Below are positions 50,571 to 59,792 of a DNA stretch of 64,000 bases, piece by piece. The notes under the pieces are model-generated. The model did no database searches, had not been told where the DNA came from, and saw only the letters and a program-made list of their open reading frames with translations. The stretch spans positions 637,351-701,350 of the forward strand of contig NZ_BMVL01000002.1 of NCBI RefSeq assembly GCF_014650695.1, given 5' to 3'. Position numbers and translations under genes: made by a program. Origin of the DNA: Streptomyces avidinii. GTDB lineage: Bacteria > Actinomycetota > Actinomycetes > Streptomycetales > Streptomycetaceae. Each line of letters opens with the position of its first letter. Position 1 is the first letter of the stretch.

Positions 50571-52231
50571 CGCGAACCCGCCGCGTCCGCCGGATCGGCC
50601 AGGTCCGCCGGTGCCGGCACGTCGGCCGGGTCCGCCCCGGGCGCGGCTGCGATCGGCAGGCGGACCGTGAACTCCGCTCCACCGCCCGGGCCCTGCGCGG
50701 CGACCACGGTGCCTCCGCAGCGCTCGGCCACCTGCCGGACCAGTGCGAGGCCGAGGCCGCGTCCCTCCCCCTTGCCGGACCAGCCCCGGCAGAAGACGTC
50801 CACCCCCTCGGGCAGCCCGGGTCCGTTGTCCGCGACCCGCAGCAGCAGCTCCTCCGGCTCCGGCCGCAGCGTCACCGCGATCCGCGCACCCGGTACGGCG
50901 GTGAGCGCGTCGACCGCGTTGTCGATGAGGTTGCCCAGCACGGTGACCAGGTCCCGGGCCGGTGGCAGCAGCCCGCCCTCCTCGGCGAGGCTGCGGCTGT
51001 CGGCGGTGACCACCAGCTCGACTCCCCGCTCGTGCGCCTGGGCGGCCTTGCCGAGCAGCAGCGCCACCAGTACCGGTTCGCCCACCGCCGTGACCACCTC
51101 GTCGGTGAGGGCCTGGGCGAGTTCCAGCTCGGCGGTGGCGAAGTCGACCGCCTCGTCCGCACGGCCGAGTTCGATGAGCGAGACCACGGTGTGCAGCCGG
51201 TTCGCGGCCTCGTGGGCCTGGGAGCGCAGCGCCTGGGTGAATCCCCGCTCGTGGTCCAGCTCGCCGGTCAGTGCCTGGAGTTCGGTGTGGTCGCGCAGGG
51301 TGACGACGGTGCCCCGGCGGCCGCCGCCCGCGACCGGCGAGCTGTTGACCACCAGCACCCGGTCCGCGGTCAGGTGGACCTCGTCCACGCGGGGCCGGTC
51401 GGCGAGCAGGGCCCCGGTGAGCGGGGCCGGCAGACCGAGGTCCGCGACCCCGCTACCGGTAACGTCGCCCGGCAGGGCCAGCAGTTCGCGTCCGGCATCG
51501 TTGATCAGCGTGATCCGGCGCTGCCCGTCGAGCATGAGCAGGCCCTCGCGCACTCCGTGCAGGGCCGCCTGGTGGTAGTCGTACATCCGGCTGAGCTCGG
51601 CCGCGTTCATGCCGTGAGTGTGGCGGCGCAGCCTCGCGTTGACCACGTACGTGCCCACCCCGCCGAGGGCGAGGGCGCCGCCCGCGACCCAGGCGAGGGC
51701 GGAGAGCTGGGTGGCGAGCCGGTCGCTGATGGCGCGGACGGTGATCCCCGCACTGACCAGGCCGACGATCCGGCCGTCGTCCCGGAGCGGGGTGACCACG
51801 CGGATGGAGGGGCCGAGGGTGCCGGTGTACGTCTCGCTGAAGGTCTCGCCGCGCAGCGCCGGTGCGGTGTTGCCCATGAAGGGCTCGCCGATCCGGCGCG
51901 GGTCGGGGTGGGTCCAGCGCCGCCCCTCGGGGGACATGATCGTCACGAAGTTCACCCCGGAGTCCACGCGGACCCGCTCCGCGTAGGGCTGGAGCTCGGC
52001 GGACGGGTCGCTCCCGCGCGCAGCCGCACGGACGGCCTCGCGGACGGACGGGGAGTCGGCGACCGCGAGGGCCACGGCCCCGGCCTGGCGGCGGGCGGCC
52101 TCCTCGGCCTGGCCCCGGGCGGTCGCGTACGCGAAGACGGCGCAGCCCGCGACGACCACGGCGACCAGCAGCACCTGCATGGCGAAGAGCTGGCCGGCGA
52201 GGCTGCGCGGGGGTCGAGGGAAGCGGAACAT
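50567..52231 (-). CDS. Sensor histidine kinase, CitA/DcuS family
   Basis: 554 residues. TM1 (LFAMQVLLVAVVVAGCAVFA, about 14-33), extracellular Cache/PAS sensor (DSGVNFVTIMSPEGRRWTHP, about 90-110), TM2 (WVAGGALALGGVGTYVV), cytoplasmic PAS (MLDGQRRITLINDAGREL). The phosphorylated His lies in RSQAHEAANRLHTVVSLIEL, and the HATPase has NLIDNAVDAL, DNGPGLPEG and GRGLGLALVRQ. The family senses citrate or C4-dicarboxylates. ATG 52231 was chosen to give a proper TM1. Operon with the response regulator; divergent from dctA. Confidence 0.92.
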   Translation of the reverse strand: MFRFPRPPRSLAGQLFAMQVLLVAVVVAGCAVFAYATARGQAEEAARRQAGAVALAVADSPSVREAVRAAARGSDPSAELQPYAERVRVDSGVNFVTIMSPEGRRWTHPDPRRIGEPFMGNTAPALRGETFSETYTGTLGPSIRVVTPLRDDGRIVGLVSAGITVRAISDRLATQLSALAWVAGGALALGGVGTYVVNARLRRHTHGMNAAELSRMYDYHQAALHGVREGLLMLDGQRRITLINDAGRELLALPGDVTGSGVADLGLPAPLTGALLADRPRVDEVHLTADRVLVVNSSPVAGGGRRGTVVTLRDHTELQALTGELDHERGFTQALRSQAHEAANRLHTVVSLIELGRADEAVDFATAELELAQALTDEVVTAVGEPVLVALLLGKAAQAHERGVELVVTADSRSLAEEGGLLPPARDLVTVLGNLIDNAVDALTAVPGARIAVTLRPEPEELLLRVADNGPGLPEGVDVFCRGWSGKGEGRGLGLALVRQVAERCGGTVVAAQGPGGGAEFTVRLPIAAAPGADPADVPAPADLADPADAAGSR

Positions 52232-52274
52232 GGCGCTCAGTGTGCACCGGGTCGTGAACTCAATGAACGCAAGG

Positions 52275-52288
52275 GTGACCGGGGTCAC
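52275..52288. promoter_or_regulatory. Inverted repeat between the kinase gene and dctA
   Basis: GTGACC-GG-GGTCAC (52275-52288), 6-bp arms, in the 105-nt gap between divergent starts and 48 nt before the dctA GTG. A plausible binding site for the adjacent response regulator or another dimeric factor; a half-site search was not possible. Confidence 0.55.
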
Positions 52289-52336
52289 AGCCCTGGGCGA
52301 TGGTCTCCCCGAACGTAATCACCACCAGGAGGCATC

Positions 52337-53776
52337 GTGGCCGCCAGACGCGACAGAACGCACTATCTCTACATCGCGGTGATCGGCGCGGTGCTGCTCG
52401 GCATCGCCGTCGGCTTCGCCGCCCCCGGCGTGGCCGTGGAGCTCAAACCGCTGGGCACCGGCTTCGTCAGCCTCATCAAGATGATGATCTCGCCCGTGAT
52501 CTTCTGCACGATCGTGCTGGGCATCGGTTCCGTGCGCAAGGCCGCCAAGGTGGGCGCCGTGGGCGGGCTCGCCCTCGGCTACTTCATGGTCATGTCCACG
52601 GTGGCCCTGGCCATCGGCCTGCTGGTCGGCAACCTCCTGGAACCGGGTAGCGGGCTGCACCTGACCGAGGCGGCACGCAGCGCGGGCGAGGCGCAGGCCA
52701 AGGCGGGCGGAGCGGAGAGCACGCCGGAGTTCCTGCTCGGGATCATCCCGACCACGATGGTGTCGGCCTTCACCGGGGGCGAGGTGCTGCAGACGCTGCT
52801 GGTGGCACTGCTCTGCGGGTTCGCGCTCCAGGCCATGGGTGCGGCGGGCGAGCCGGTGCTGCGGGGCATCGGGCACATCCAGAAGCTGGTGTTCCGGGTA
52901 CTCGCGATGATCATGTGGGCGGCGCCGGTGGGCGCTTTCGGGGCGATCGCGGCGGTGGTCGGGGCCACCGGCATCGACGCGCTGAAGTCCCTCGCCGTCA
53001 TCATGATCGGCTTCTACACGACCTGCCTGCTGTTCGTGTTCGTGGTCCTCGGCACGCTGCTGAGGGTGTGCACCGGCGTCAGCGTCTTCGCCCTGCTGCG
53101 CTATCTGGGCCGGGAGTTCCTGCTGATCCTCTCGACCTCCTCCTCGGAGTCGGCGCTGCCGCGGCTGATCGCGAAGATGGAGCACCTCGGTGTCTCGCGG
53201 CCGGTCACCGGGATCACCGTGCCGACGGGCTACTCCTTCAACCTGGACGGGACCGCGATCTACCTGACGATGTCCTCGCTGTTCGTCGCCGAGGCAATGG
53301 GCAAGCCGCTCGCCCTGGGCGAGCAGATCTCGCTCCTGCTGTTCATGATCATCGCCTCCAAGGGTGCGGCCGGGGTGACCGGCGCGGGCCTGGCCACCCT
53401 GGCCGGCGGACTGCAGTCGCACCGGCCGGAACTGGTGGACGGCGTCGGCCTGATCGTGGGCATCGACCGGTTCATGAGCGAGGCCCGGGCGCTGACGAAC
53501 TTTGCGGGCAACGCGGTCGCAACGGTGCTGATCGGGACCTGGACGAAGGAGTTCGACCACGCACGGGCCTCCGAAGTCCTCGCGGGACGACTGCCGTTCG
53601 ACGAGAGCACGCTCGTCGACGACGGGCACGGGGCCCAGCACGGCGAACCCGTGCAGTCCACCGGGGCGGCCGGAGCCCACGGGCCCGACGGAACCGACTC
53701 GTCCGATGCGTCCGACGGAACCCCGAATTCCGTGCCGCTGCCCTCGATCAACCCCAAGGACGGGGTACCGGTCTAG
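52337..53776 (+). CDS. dctA: C4-dicarboxylate / cation symporter (DctA, DAACS family)
   Basis: 479 residues. Membrane core with hallmark motifs: SLIKMMISPVIFCTIVLGI, the serine-rich LLILSTSSSESALPRL, TGYSFNLDGTAIYL and MIIASKGAAGVTGAGLATL with the conserved NFAGNAVATVLIG near the end. It imports succinate, malate or fumarate with protons or sodium. GTG 52337 has AGGAGG 4 nt upstream. An unusual 60-residue acidic/Gly tail (GAHGPDGTDSSDASDG) follows the last helix. Divergent from the two-component system, which probably controls it. Confidence 0.94.
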   Translation: MAARRDRTHYLYIAVIGAVLLGIAVGFAAPGVAVELKPLGTGFVSLIKMMISPVIFCTIVLGIGSVRKAAKVGAVGGLALGYFMVMSTVALAIGLLVGNLLEPGSGLHLTEAARSAGEAQAKAGGAESTPEFLLGIIPTTMVSAFTGGEVLQTLLVALLCGFALQAMGAAGEPVLRGIGHIQKLVFRVLAMIMWAAPVGAFGAIAAVVGATGIDALKSLAVIMIGFYTTCLLFVFVVLGTLLRVCTGVSVFALLRYLGREFLLILSTSSSESALPRLIAKMEHLGVSRPVTGITVPTGYSFNLDGTAIYLTMSSLFVAEAMGKPLALGEQISLLLFMIIASKGAAGVTGAGLATLAGGLQSHRPELVDGVGLIVGIDRFMSEARALTNFAGNAVATVLIGTWTKEFDHARASEVLAGRLPFDESTLVDDGHGAQHGEPVQSTGAAGAHGPDGTDSSDASDGTPNSVPLPSINPKDGVPV

Positions 53777-53789
53777 CCGGTACGCCTCC

Positions 53790-53842
53790 GCGGGCCGACC
53801 GGGCAGGGCTCGCCCCCACGGTGCCCAGCCCGGTCGGCCCGC
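53790..53842 (+). terminator. Terminator after dctA
   Basis: Perfect 15-bp stem (53790-53804 with 53828-53842), 23-nt loop, beginning 14 nt after the stop. Confidence 0.75.
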
Positions 53843-54002
53843 CGCATTCTCCGCACTTGCACCCATAGTCGGTATTCGGCCACCGATAACCGAACCCCCC
53901 GGCTGTAAAAGGTACTTCCGTAACAGGCTGTGTGCATGACATCTTGCGTCCACCACTTGTTTCGTTCGACCCGGCCTGACCACCGGGTCTTCGGAGGACG
54001 CA

Positions 54003-55814
54003 TTGATACCCCACATATCCAGCCGACCTCGACGTACCCTCGTGCTGGCCGCCACGCTCGGCGCAGCACTCGTCCTCGGGGCTCCCGCCGCACTCGCCGG
54101 CACCGCCCCGGTCTCGCCCAACGGCTCCTCGGCCCCCGCCCCGGCGGCGGCCCCCAAGGCTGCGGCCCCGGCTTCCCAGAGTGCGACCTGGGTTGCCGGT
54201 ACCCGTGCCTACCTCGTCATCACCGCTCCCGGTGACACCACGGCGGTGCGGAGCGCCGTCACCGCCAACGGCGGCACGGTGTTCAACCACTACGACGCGA
54301 TCGGCGTGGTCATCGCCCACTCCGCGTCCGGCACCTTCGCCACCACCATGCGCGGTGTGAGCGGGGTCCAGCAGGTCGGCGCGACCCGCACCTCGGACGT
54401 GCCGGCGGACGCCTACAACCCGGCGCTGCCCGCCAACCCGGCGCAGTCCACGACGCCTTCGGGCGAGCCGGTCCGCGCCGACATGACCCAGATCAAGGCC
54501 GACCAGGCCTGGGCCGTGACCACCGGTTCCGCCTCCGTCAAGGTCGGCATCCTGGACACCGGTGTGGACGACCAGCACCAGGACCTGGCGCCGAACTTCA
54601 ACGCGGCGGACTCCGCGTCCTGCGCCTACGGCAAGCCGGACACCCGTACCGGCGCCTGGCGGGACGTCGGCACCCACGGCACGCACGTGGCCGGTACGGT
54701 CGCCGCCGCCAAGAACGGCAAGGGCGTCATCGGCGTCGCGCCGGGCGTGAAGATCTCCTCGGTGCGCATCGCCGAGCCGACCTCCTCGCTCTTCTTCGCC
54801 GAGAACACCGTCTGCGGGTTCATGTGGGCCGGCGACCACGGCTTCAAGGTCACCAACAACAGCTACTACACGGACCCGTGGCAGTTCAACTGCCCGGACA
54901 ACGCCGACCAGGCCGCGATCATCGAGGGCGTCAAGCGCGCCCAGGAGTACGCGGAGGGCAAGGGCTCGCTGCAGGTCGCTGCAGCCGGCAACTCCAACAT
55001 CGACCTGGCCAACAAGACGACCGACACCGAGAGCCCGAACGACTCGACGCCGGTCACCCGCACCATCACCAACGCCTGCCTGGACATCCCGACCGAGCTC
55101 CCGGGCGTGGTCACGGTCTCGGCGATGGGCACCACCGCGAAGGCCTCGTACTCCAACTACGGCCTGAACGTCGTCGACGTGACGGCGCCCGGCGGTGACA
55201 CCACCGGCATCTACAGCACCCTGCCGGGCGGCAAGTACGGCAGCATGAGCGGTACGTCGATGGCGTCCCCGCACGTCGCCGGTGTGGCGGCCCTGCTGGC
55301 CAGCACCAACCCGGGCATCACCCCGGCGCAGCTGCGCGACAAGCTGGCCACCCAGGCCAATGACGTCGCCTGCCCGTCGGACAGCCGCTGCAAGGGCACC
55401 ACGGCGAAGAACGGCTTCTTCGGCGAGGGCCAGGTCGACGCGCTGAAGGCGGTCGGCAGCACCCCGCCGCCCGGCAAGTACTTCGAGAACGCCGGCGACT
55501 TCGCCATCGGCGACAACTCCACCGTGGAGAGCCCGATCACCGTCGGCGGTGTCACCGGCAACGCCCCGGCCACCCTCAAGGTGGGCGTGAACATCGTTCA
55601 CACCTACATCGGTGACCTCAAGGTCGACCTGATCGCCCCGGACGGCACCGTCTACACCGTGCACAACCGTGCCGGCGGCAGCGCCGACAACATCAACCAG
55701 GTCTACACCGTGAACGCCTCCTCCGAGGTCGCGAACGGCACCTGGAAGCTGCGGGTCAACGACAACGCCGGCGGCGACACCGGCAGGATCGACTCCTGGA
55801 ACCTGACCTTCTAG
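54003..55814 (+). CDS. Secreted S8 subtilase with proprotein-convertase P-domain
   Basis: 603 residues. Signal (RRTLVLAATLGAALVLGAPA, cleavage about 32), I9-like propeptide to about 155. Catalytic Asp185 (GILDTGVDDQHQDL), His225 (GTHGTHVAGT) and Ser419 (SGTSMASPHVAGVAALL), oxyanion Asn in AAGNSN. C-terminal P/Homo-B domain (IGDNSTVESPITVGG, HTYIGDLKVDLIAPDGTVY, GTWKLRVNDNAGGDTGRIDS then WNLTF) of about 120 residues. The start is TTG 54003 with GGAGGA 5 nt upstream, as for the M4 protease. It hydrolyses extracellular protein. No dedicated regulator adjoins it. Confidence 0.93.
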   Translation: MIPHISSRPRRTLVLAATLGAALVLGAPAALAGTAPVSPNGSSAPAPAAAPKAAAPASQSATWVAGTRAYLVITAPGDTTAVRSAVTANGGTVFNHYDAIGVVIAHSASGTFATTMRGVSGVQQVGATRTSDVPADAYNPALPANPAQSTTPSGEPVRADMTQIKADQAWAVTTGSASVKVGILDTGVDDQHQDLAPNFNAADSASCAYGKPDTRTGAWRDVGTHGTHVAGTVAAAKNGKGVIGVAPGVKISSVRIAEPTSSLFFAENTVCGFMWAGDHGFKVTNNSYYTDPWQFNCPDNADQAAIIEGVKRAQEYAEGKGSLQVAAAGNSNIDLANKTTDTESPNDSTPVTRTITNACLDIPTELPGVVTVSAMGTTAKASYSNYGLNVVDVTAPGGDTTGIYSTLPGGKYGSMSGTSMASPHVAGVAALLASTNPGITPAQLRDKLATQANDVACPSDSRCKGTTAKNGFFGEGQVDALKAVGSTPPPGKYFENAGDFAIGDNSTVESPITVGGVTGNAPATLKVGVNIVHTYIGDLKVDLIAPDGTVYTVHNRAGGSADNINQVYTVNASSEVANGTWKLRVNDNAGGDTGRIDSWNLTF

Positions 55815-55834
55815 AGGTCCCTCCGGAAGTACGC

Positions 55835-57232
55835 CTAGCGCTGGAGGACGTCGGCGAGCCAGTCGAAGACGACGTCGCAGTGCTGCTGCGGGGCCATCGG
55901 GGAGCAGTGCAACTGCGCCCCGGTGGCCTCCGTCATCTTCACGTACTCGCGCCGCGTGCGCAGCAGGTCGTACATCTGCTGCGGCTGGCCCGGGTAGAAC
56001 AGCTCGAAGTCGTAGTCCAGGACGAGCGTCGGGGCCTTGATCCTCCCCACCACCTCGGTGATGTCGAGCCCCATGGCCACCTGCGCCGGGGTCCAGATGT
56101 CCGTGGGCACGATGCCCGCACGGGCCTGGCGCAGTGCCTGCCCGTCGAAGATCTCGAAGCGCTTCTTGACCGTGAAGGCGAGCTGCGGGGTCAGTTCCGG
56201 GACGACCTCCTCGTTCCAGACCCGGTTGGTCTCCTCCTTGTCGGGGGTGACGACGGCGCGCAGCTCCGCGTCGAAGCCCAGCCAGGGGCTGACGCAACCC
56301 GGCTGGCAGGCGACGGCGGCGAGCCGGTGCTCGAAGGCGGCGGCGCGGGCGACGAGGTTGCCGCCCATGCTCAGGCCCGTGATCGCGATCCGCCCGCTGT
56401 CCACGTCCTTGCGGGTCTCCAGCCAGTCGACGATCGGGCCGACCACCTTCTCCCAGCGGGTGGTGAAGGGGATCTCCTCCACGAACAGCAGCTGCCCCTG
56501 GCCGGGTCCGTCGTAGACGAGGGCGTTCCAGCCCCGGTCGAGGGCGGCGGACACGCCGTAGGTCCACATGTCCAGGTTCTGGCCGTCGCTGCCGTTGGTG
56601 AGGATCACGGTGGGGCGCGGCTCGGCCGGACCGTCCGGGCGGAAGAACCACACCGGCAGATGCGTCCTGCCGTACGGGACCTTGGCGCGGACGGCGGCCG
56701 GTGAGCACAGCCGGGTGAAGGTGTCCCAGGCCTTGCGCCCGGCCAGGTAGACCGCTTCCTCGTCGCCGGGGTGGTCGGTGCCGAGCACGTAGAACAGCGC
56801 CTGCGCGTAGTACTGGGAGGCCCGCAGGGAGCGGAAGCGCCGGGTCTGCGAGGGGGCCTCGTGACCGTGGCGGCCGGCGGCCGGGGGCGCGGCGAGCCGG
56901 TCCCCCCAGGCGCGGAAGGTGTCGCTGAACGTCTGCTCGGACAGACCGGCCGCGTTGATGGCGTTGACCGCGGTCAGTACCTCGCCCACCTCGGAGGCGC
57001 GCATCCCGGCGGCGCCGAGTGCGAGCAGGCCCGCGAAGTTGAAGCCGGGATCGTCGAAGAGTTCCATCGCTCCGGGCGTGGGATCGACGGCCTTCGCGGA
57101 CGGCTCGGGCGCGGCGGCCGCGGTGCGGGCCGCCGCGCCGCCGACAGCGAGGACCCCGGCGCCCGCGGCGAGCCCGGTGAGGGCCGCGCGGCGGGTGAGT
57201 GCGGAGGGCTGGTGCGGTGTACGAGCGGTCAT
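55835..57232 (-). CDS. Exported alpha/beta hydrolase (Tat signal)
   Basis: 465 residues. Twin-arginine signal (TRRAALTGLAAGAGVLAVGG). Alpha/beta hydrolase with nucleophile elbow GLSMGG (about 300), acid near LDYDFELFYPGQ and closing His near GAQLHCSPM. The upstream helical half (FSDTFRAWGDRLAAPP onward) resembles the cap of DUF1100/FrsA-like esterases. Substrate unknown. ATG 57232 was chosen for the Tat motif. Convergent with the P-domain subtilase, 20 nt between stops. Confidence 0.83.
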   Translation of the reverse strand: MTARTPHQPSALTRRAALTGLAAGAGVLAVGGAAARTAAAAPEPSAKAVDPTPGAMELFDDPGFNFAGLLALGAAGMRASEVGEVLTAVNAINAAGLSEQTFSDTFRAWGDRLAAPPAAGRHGHEAPSQTRRFRSLRASQYYAQALFYVLGTDHPGDEEAVYLAGRKAWDTFTRLCSPAAVRAKVPYGRTHLPVWFFRPDGPAEPRPTVILTNGSDGQNLDMWTYGVSAALDRGWNALVYDGPGQGQLLFVEEIPFTTRWEKVVGPIVDWLETRKDVDSGRIAITGLSMGGNLVARAAAFEHRLAAVACQPGCVSPWLGFDAELRAVVTPDKEETNRVWNEEVVPELTPQLAFTVKKRFEIFDGQALRQARAGIVPTDIWTPAQVAMGLDITEVVGRIKAPTLVLDYDFELFYPGQPQQMYDLLRTRREYVKMTEATGAQLHCSPMAPQQHCDVVFDWLADVLQR

Positions 57233-57292
57233 GCAGCGGACCGTACGCCGGGCCGGTGGCGGGTCGCGGCACGGCGCGCGCTCCCTTGCTCC

Positions 57293-57332
57293 GAACGGCC
57301 GCGTGCGGCCGCGAACGGCCGCGTGCGGCCGC
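57293..57332. repeat. 20-bp direct repeat upstream of the exported hydrolase
   Basis: GAACGGCCGCGTGCGGCCGC occurs twice in tandem (57293-57312, 57313-57332). Each copy holds the inverted element GCGGCCGC. It lies 60 nt before the ATG of the hydrolase, in its probable promoter, next to the FhuF-like gene's stop. Confidence 0.85.
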
Positions 57333-57343
57333 GACGCGTGCGG

Positions 57344-58036
57344 TCAGGCCCGCCGCCGGTCCGGCCGCGCGGCGCGCAGCACGCAGTCCCCGCAGAGCCC
57401 ACCGCCGGGCACCCGGTAGTAGAGGCAGCAACTGCGCCGTACGAAGGCCACCCCGAGCCCGTCCTCGTGGATGAAGGTGCCGGTGCCCGCGAGCGCCCCG
57501 TCCTCGGCCAGCAGGGCGCCGGCCGGCTCCACTGCCACGCCGCCCGGGACCCGGTCGATCAGCACCCGCAGCGCCCCGACCAGACCGGAGGCCGCATTCC
57601 CGCGCAGGACCTGCGCCGACACCCCGAAGCGCTCGCGCAGGGCCGCGTCCAGCACGGCCAGGTTCGCCAGGACGTTCTCCCCGAGCTCCTCGGCCGGCAG
57701 GCCGGGGCCGGGCTCGGGCAGCCACAGCTCGAGCGACCCGGCATCCGGCAGCCGCCACCACACCCGTTCGGCGGACAGGTCCGGTACTCGGCCCGCCAAT
57801 GCCGCGGACCCGAGCGCGAGCGACCACAGCCGGGAGGCGATCCCGAACTGCGCGGTCGAGGCGGCGACCCGGCCGGGTCCGCTGCCGATCCGCCGGCCCA
57901 CCTCGGCCACGTACGGCCCGAGTTGCTCCCCGTAGAGCGCCGTCAGCGGCCGGAAGCCGGGGCCGGGCGGCTCCGTCCCGTACGGGACGGTGAAGAAGGG
58001 CCCCACGGAGGCCAGTCGCCGCAGTACGTCGTCCAT
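57344..58036 (-). CDS. FhuF-like (2Fe-2S)-binding ferric reductase family protein
   Basis: 230 residues. C-terminal cysteine signature RRSCCLYYRVPGGGLCGDCV, the C-C-x(10)-C-x-x-C pattern that binds the [2Fe-2S] cluster in FhuF siderophore-iron reductases. The body (LTALYGEQLGPYVAEVGRRI, GRVAASTAQFGIASRLWSL, LLANLAVLDAALRERFGVS) matches actinobacterial paralogues. It probably releases iron from ferric siderophores in the cytoplasm. No siderophore uptake genes adjoin it. ATG 58036. Confidence 0.85.
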   Translation of the reverse strand: MDDVLRRLASVGPFFTVPYGTEPPGPGFRPLTALYGEQLGPYVAEVGRRIGSGPGRVAASTAQFGIASRLWSLALGSAALAGRVPDLSAERVWWRLPDAGSLELWLPEPGPGLPAEELGENVLANLAVLDAALRERFGVSAQVLRGNAASGLVGALRVLIDRVPGGVAVEPAGALLAEDGALAGTGTFIHEDGLGVAFVRRSCCLYYRVPGGGLCGDCVLRAARPDRRRA

Positions 58037-58101
58037 ACCGGGAATGATCTCAGCGGTGCGGTGCGGGGCCCGGGTCGGGCCGGGGGTCCTGCGCGCGCCG
58101 C

Positions 58102-58902
58102 TCAGAGCCCCGCGAGGAAGTCCAGCAGTGCCTTGTTGAAGGCCTCCGGCCGCTCCAGCCCGGGCAGGTGGCCGGCCCCCTCGATCACGGTGAGCACCGA
58201 GTGCGGCAGCAGCGCGTGCAGGGCCTCGGCCTCCGCGACCGGGGTGTAGACGTCGTCGGCGCCCACCAGCACCAGGCAGGGCTCGGCGGCCCCGGCGAGC
58301 ACGGGACGGTAGTCGGGACGCTCGGCGCGGCCGCGCAGCGCCGCGGCCGCGCCCTCGGGATCGGTCGCGCACATCATGGCGCTCACCCGCGCGGCGGTCT
58401 CGGGCATGGCCGTCACGTTGTGGGCGGCCAGCATCTTGTCGATCACCTCTTCGGCGTAGGGCCGCATGCCCTCGGCGATCAGCCGTTCGGCGGTCTCCCG
58501 GCGGAACTTCGCGCCGTCCGGGGTTTCCGGAACGGGAGAGGTGTCGGAGAGGACCAGGGCCCGTACCAGACCCGGGTGGCGCAGTCGTACCTCCATCGCG
58601 ATCTGACCGCCCATGGACACACCACCGACGACCAGATGTTCGATCCCCAGGCCGGCGAGCAGGGCGGCGAGATCGTCCGCGAGATCCGCCAGGATAGCCC
58701 TGCCCGGGAGCACCGGGCTTTCCCCGTATCCCCGCAGGTCAGGCGTGATCACACGGTATCCGGCGGCCGTCAGCGCGGCCGTCTGGGGGGCCCACATCGT
58801 GCGGTTGAAGGGATGTCCGTGGATCAGGATTACGGGCGCTCCCTCGCGGGGACCGAAGTCATCGAAAATCAGTGGCACGCCATTGCCAAATTGGGGGTTC
58901 AT
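58102..58902 (-). CDS. Alpha/beta hydrolase (3-oxoadipate enol-lactonase-like)
   Basis: 266 residues. Oxyanion HGHPFNRTMW, nucleophile GGVSMGGQIAMEV (about 94-106), Asp in LVGADDVYTPV and His in IEGAGHLPGLERP complete the triad. Close in layout to enol-lactonases (PcaD) and non-haem peroxidases/esterases; no beta-ketoadipate genes are nearby, so the true substrate is open. ATG 58902; divergent from the acetyltransferase. Confidence 0.88.
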   Translation of the reverse strand: MNPQFGNGVPLIFDDFGPREGAPVILIHGHPFNRTMWAPQTAALTAAGYRVITPDLRGYGESPVLPGRAILADLADDLAALLAGLGIEHLVVGGVSMGGQIAMEVRLRHPGLVRALVLSDTSPVPETPDGAKFRRETAERLIAEGMRPYAEEVIDKMLAAHNVTAMPETAARVSAMMCATDPEGAAAALRGRAERPDYRPVLAGAAEPCLVLVGADDVYTPVAEAEALHALLPHSVLTVIEGAGHLPGLERPEAFNKALLDFLAGL

Positions 58903-58991
58903 GAGAGGACTTTAAGGGGCTACATTGAGCCACTCGCGTTCACCTGACAGCCGGTTGCCTTTCACTCGTGTTTTGCACGGGGGGCGACGTC

Positions 58992-59729
58992 ATGGACGCA
59001 GACTGTGCAACCACCCCACCGCCCAGAAGGACCGAAGGCTCCGTGCCCGTACCCGTACACCTCGCGGGCCGCACCGTGCGGCTCGAGCCCCTCGCCCCCC
59101 ACCACACCGAGGCTCTGGCCGTGGCCGGGGCCGAGGATCGTACGACTTACGCCTTCACTCCCGTGCCCCACGGGGTGCAGGCGTCCCACGAGTACATCGA
59201 CCGTGCCCTGGCCGATCAGGCTGCGGGTCGATCGCTCCCGTTCGCGGTGGTCAGAGCCACCGACGGGCGGGTCGTCGGTTCGACCCGGTTCCTGGAACTG
59301 GACTACTGGCAGGGGCCTCTGGTCTGGCCCGCCGTGCCCGGCGTCCCGTTCGGCGATCCGGCGACGGCGATCCCCGATGCCGCCGAGATCGGCAATACCT
59401 GGCTGTCCCCGGGCGCCCAGGGCACCGGCATCAATACCGAGGCGAAGCTGCTCATGCTCCGCCATGCCTTCGAGACCTGGGGGGTGCGGCGCATCTCGCT
59501 GCGTGCTGATGCGCGCAACGGCCGGTCACGGGCCGCGATGGAACGTCTGGGCTTCACCTGCGAGGGGGTCCGTCGGGCCCATTCGCGCGGGCTCGACGGC
59601 GCCGTCCGCAGTACTGCCTTCTACTCGATCCTCGACGAGGAATGGCCGACCGTACGGTCGATCATCGAGCTGAGGCTGTCGGCGGGCGCGCAGCGCAAGC
59701 GGCGCCGCAAGACCCTCGTCCCCGCGTAA
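58992..59729 (+). CDS. GNAT-family N-acetyltransferase
   Basis: 245 residues of the RimJ/RimL-like GNAT type. Seen: VHLAGRTVRLEPLAPHHTEA at the start of the fold, GRSLPFAVVRATDGRVVGST, IGNTWLSPGAQGTGINTEAK (acetyl-CoA pyrophosphate loop), RISLRADARNGRSRAAMERL and GFTCEGVRR. Such enzymes acetylate protein N-termini, ribosomal proteins or drugs. ATG 58992 was chosen (GGGGGGCGACGTC upstream); GTG 59043 is possible. The basic C-tail (RKRRRKTLVPA) is odd. Confidence 0.87.
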   Translation: MDADCATTPPPRRTEGSVPVPVHLAGRTVRLEPLAPHHTEALAVAGAEDRTTYAFTPVPHGVQASHEYIDRALADQAAGRSLPFAVVRATDGRVVGSTRFLELDYWQGPLVWPAVPGVPFGDPATAIPDAAEIGNTWLSPGAQGTGINTEAKLLMLRHAFETWGVRRISLRADARNGRSRAAMERLGFTCEGVRRAHSRGLDGAVRSTAFYSILDEEWPTVRSIIELRLSAGAQRKRRRKTLVPA

Positions 59730-59792
59730 CCCGGCCGGCCGGACGGAAGAGCGGAAAAACGGTCCTGCCCCTCGGCCCCCGCCGCGGCCCCC

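Noticed and set aside
53748..57827. 1359-codon minus-strand frame
   Set aside because: It spans the dctA end, the subtilase (opposite strand) and another frame of the hydrolase; a GC artefact.
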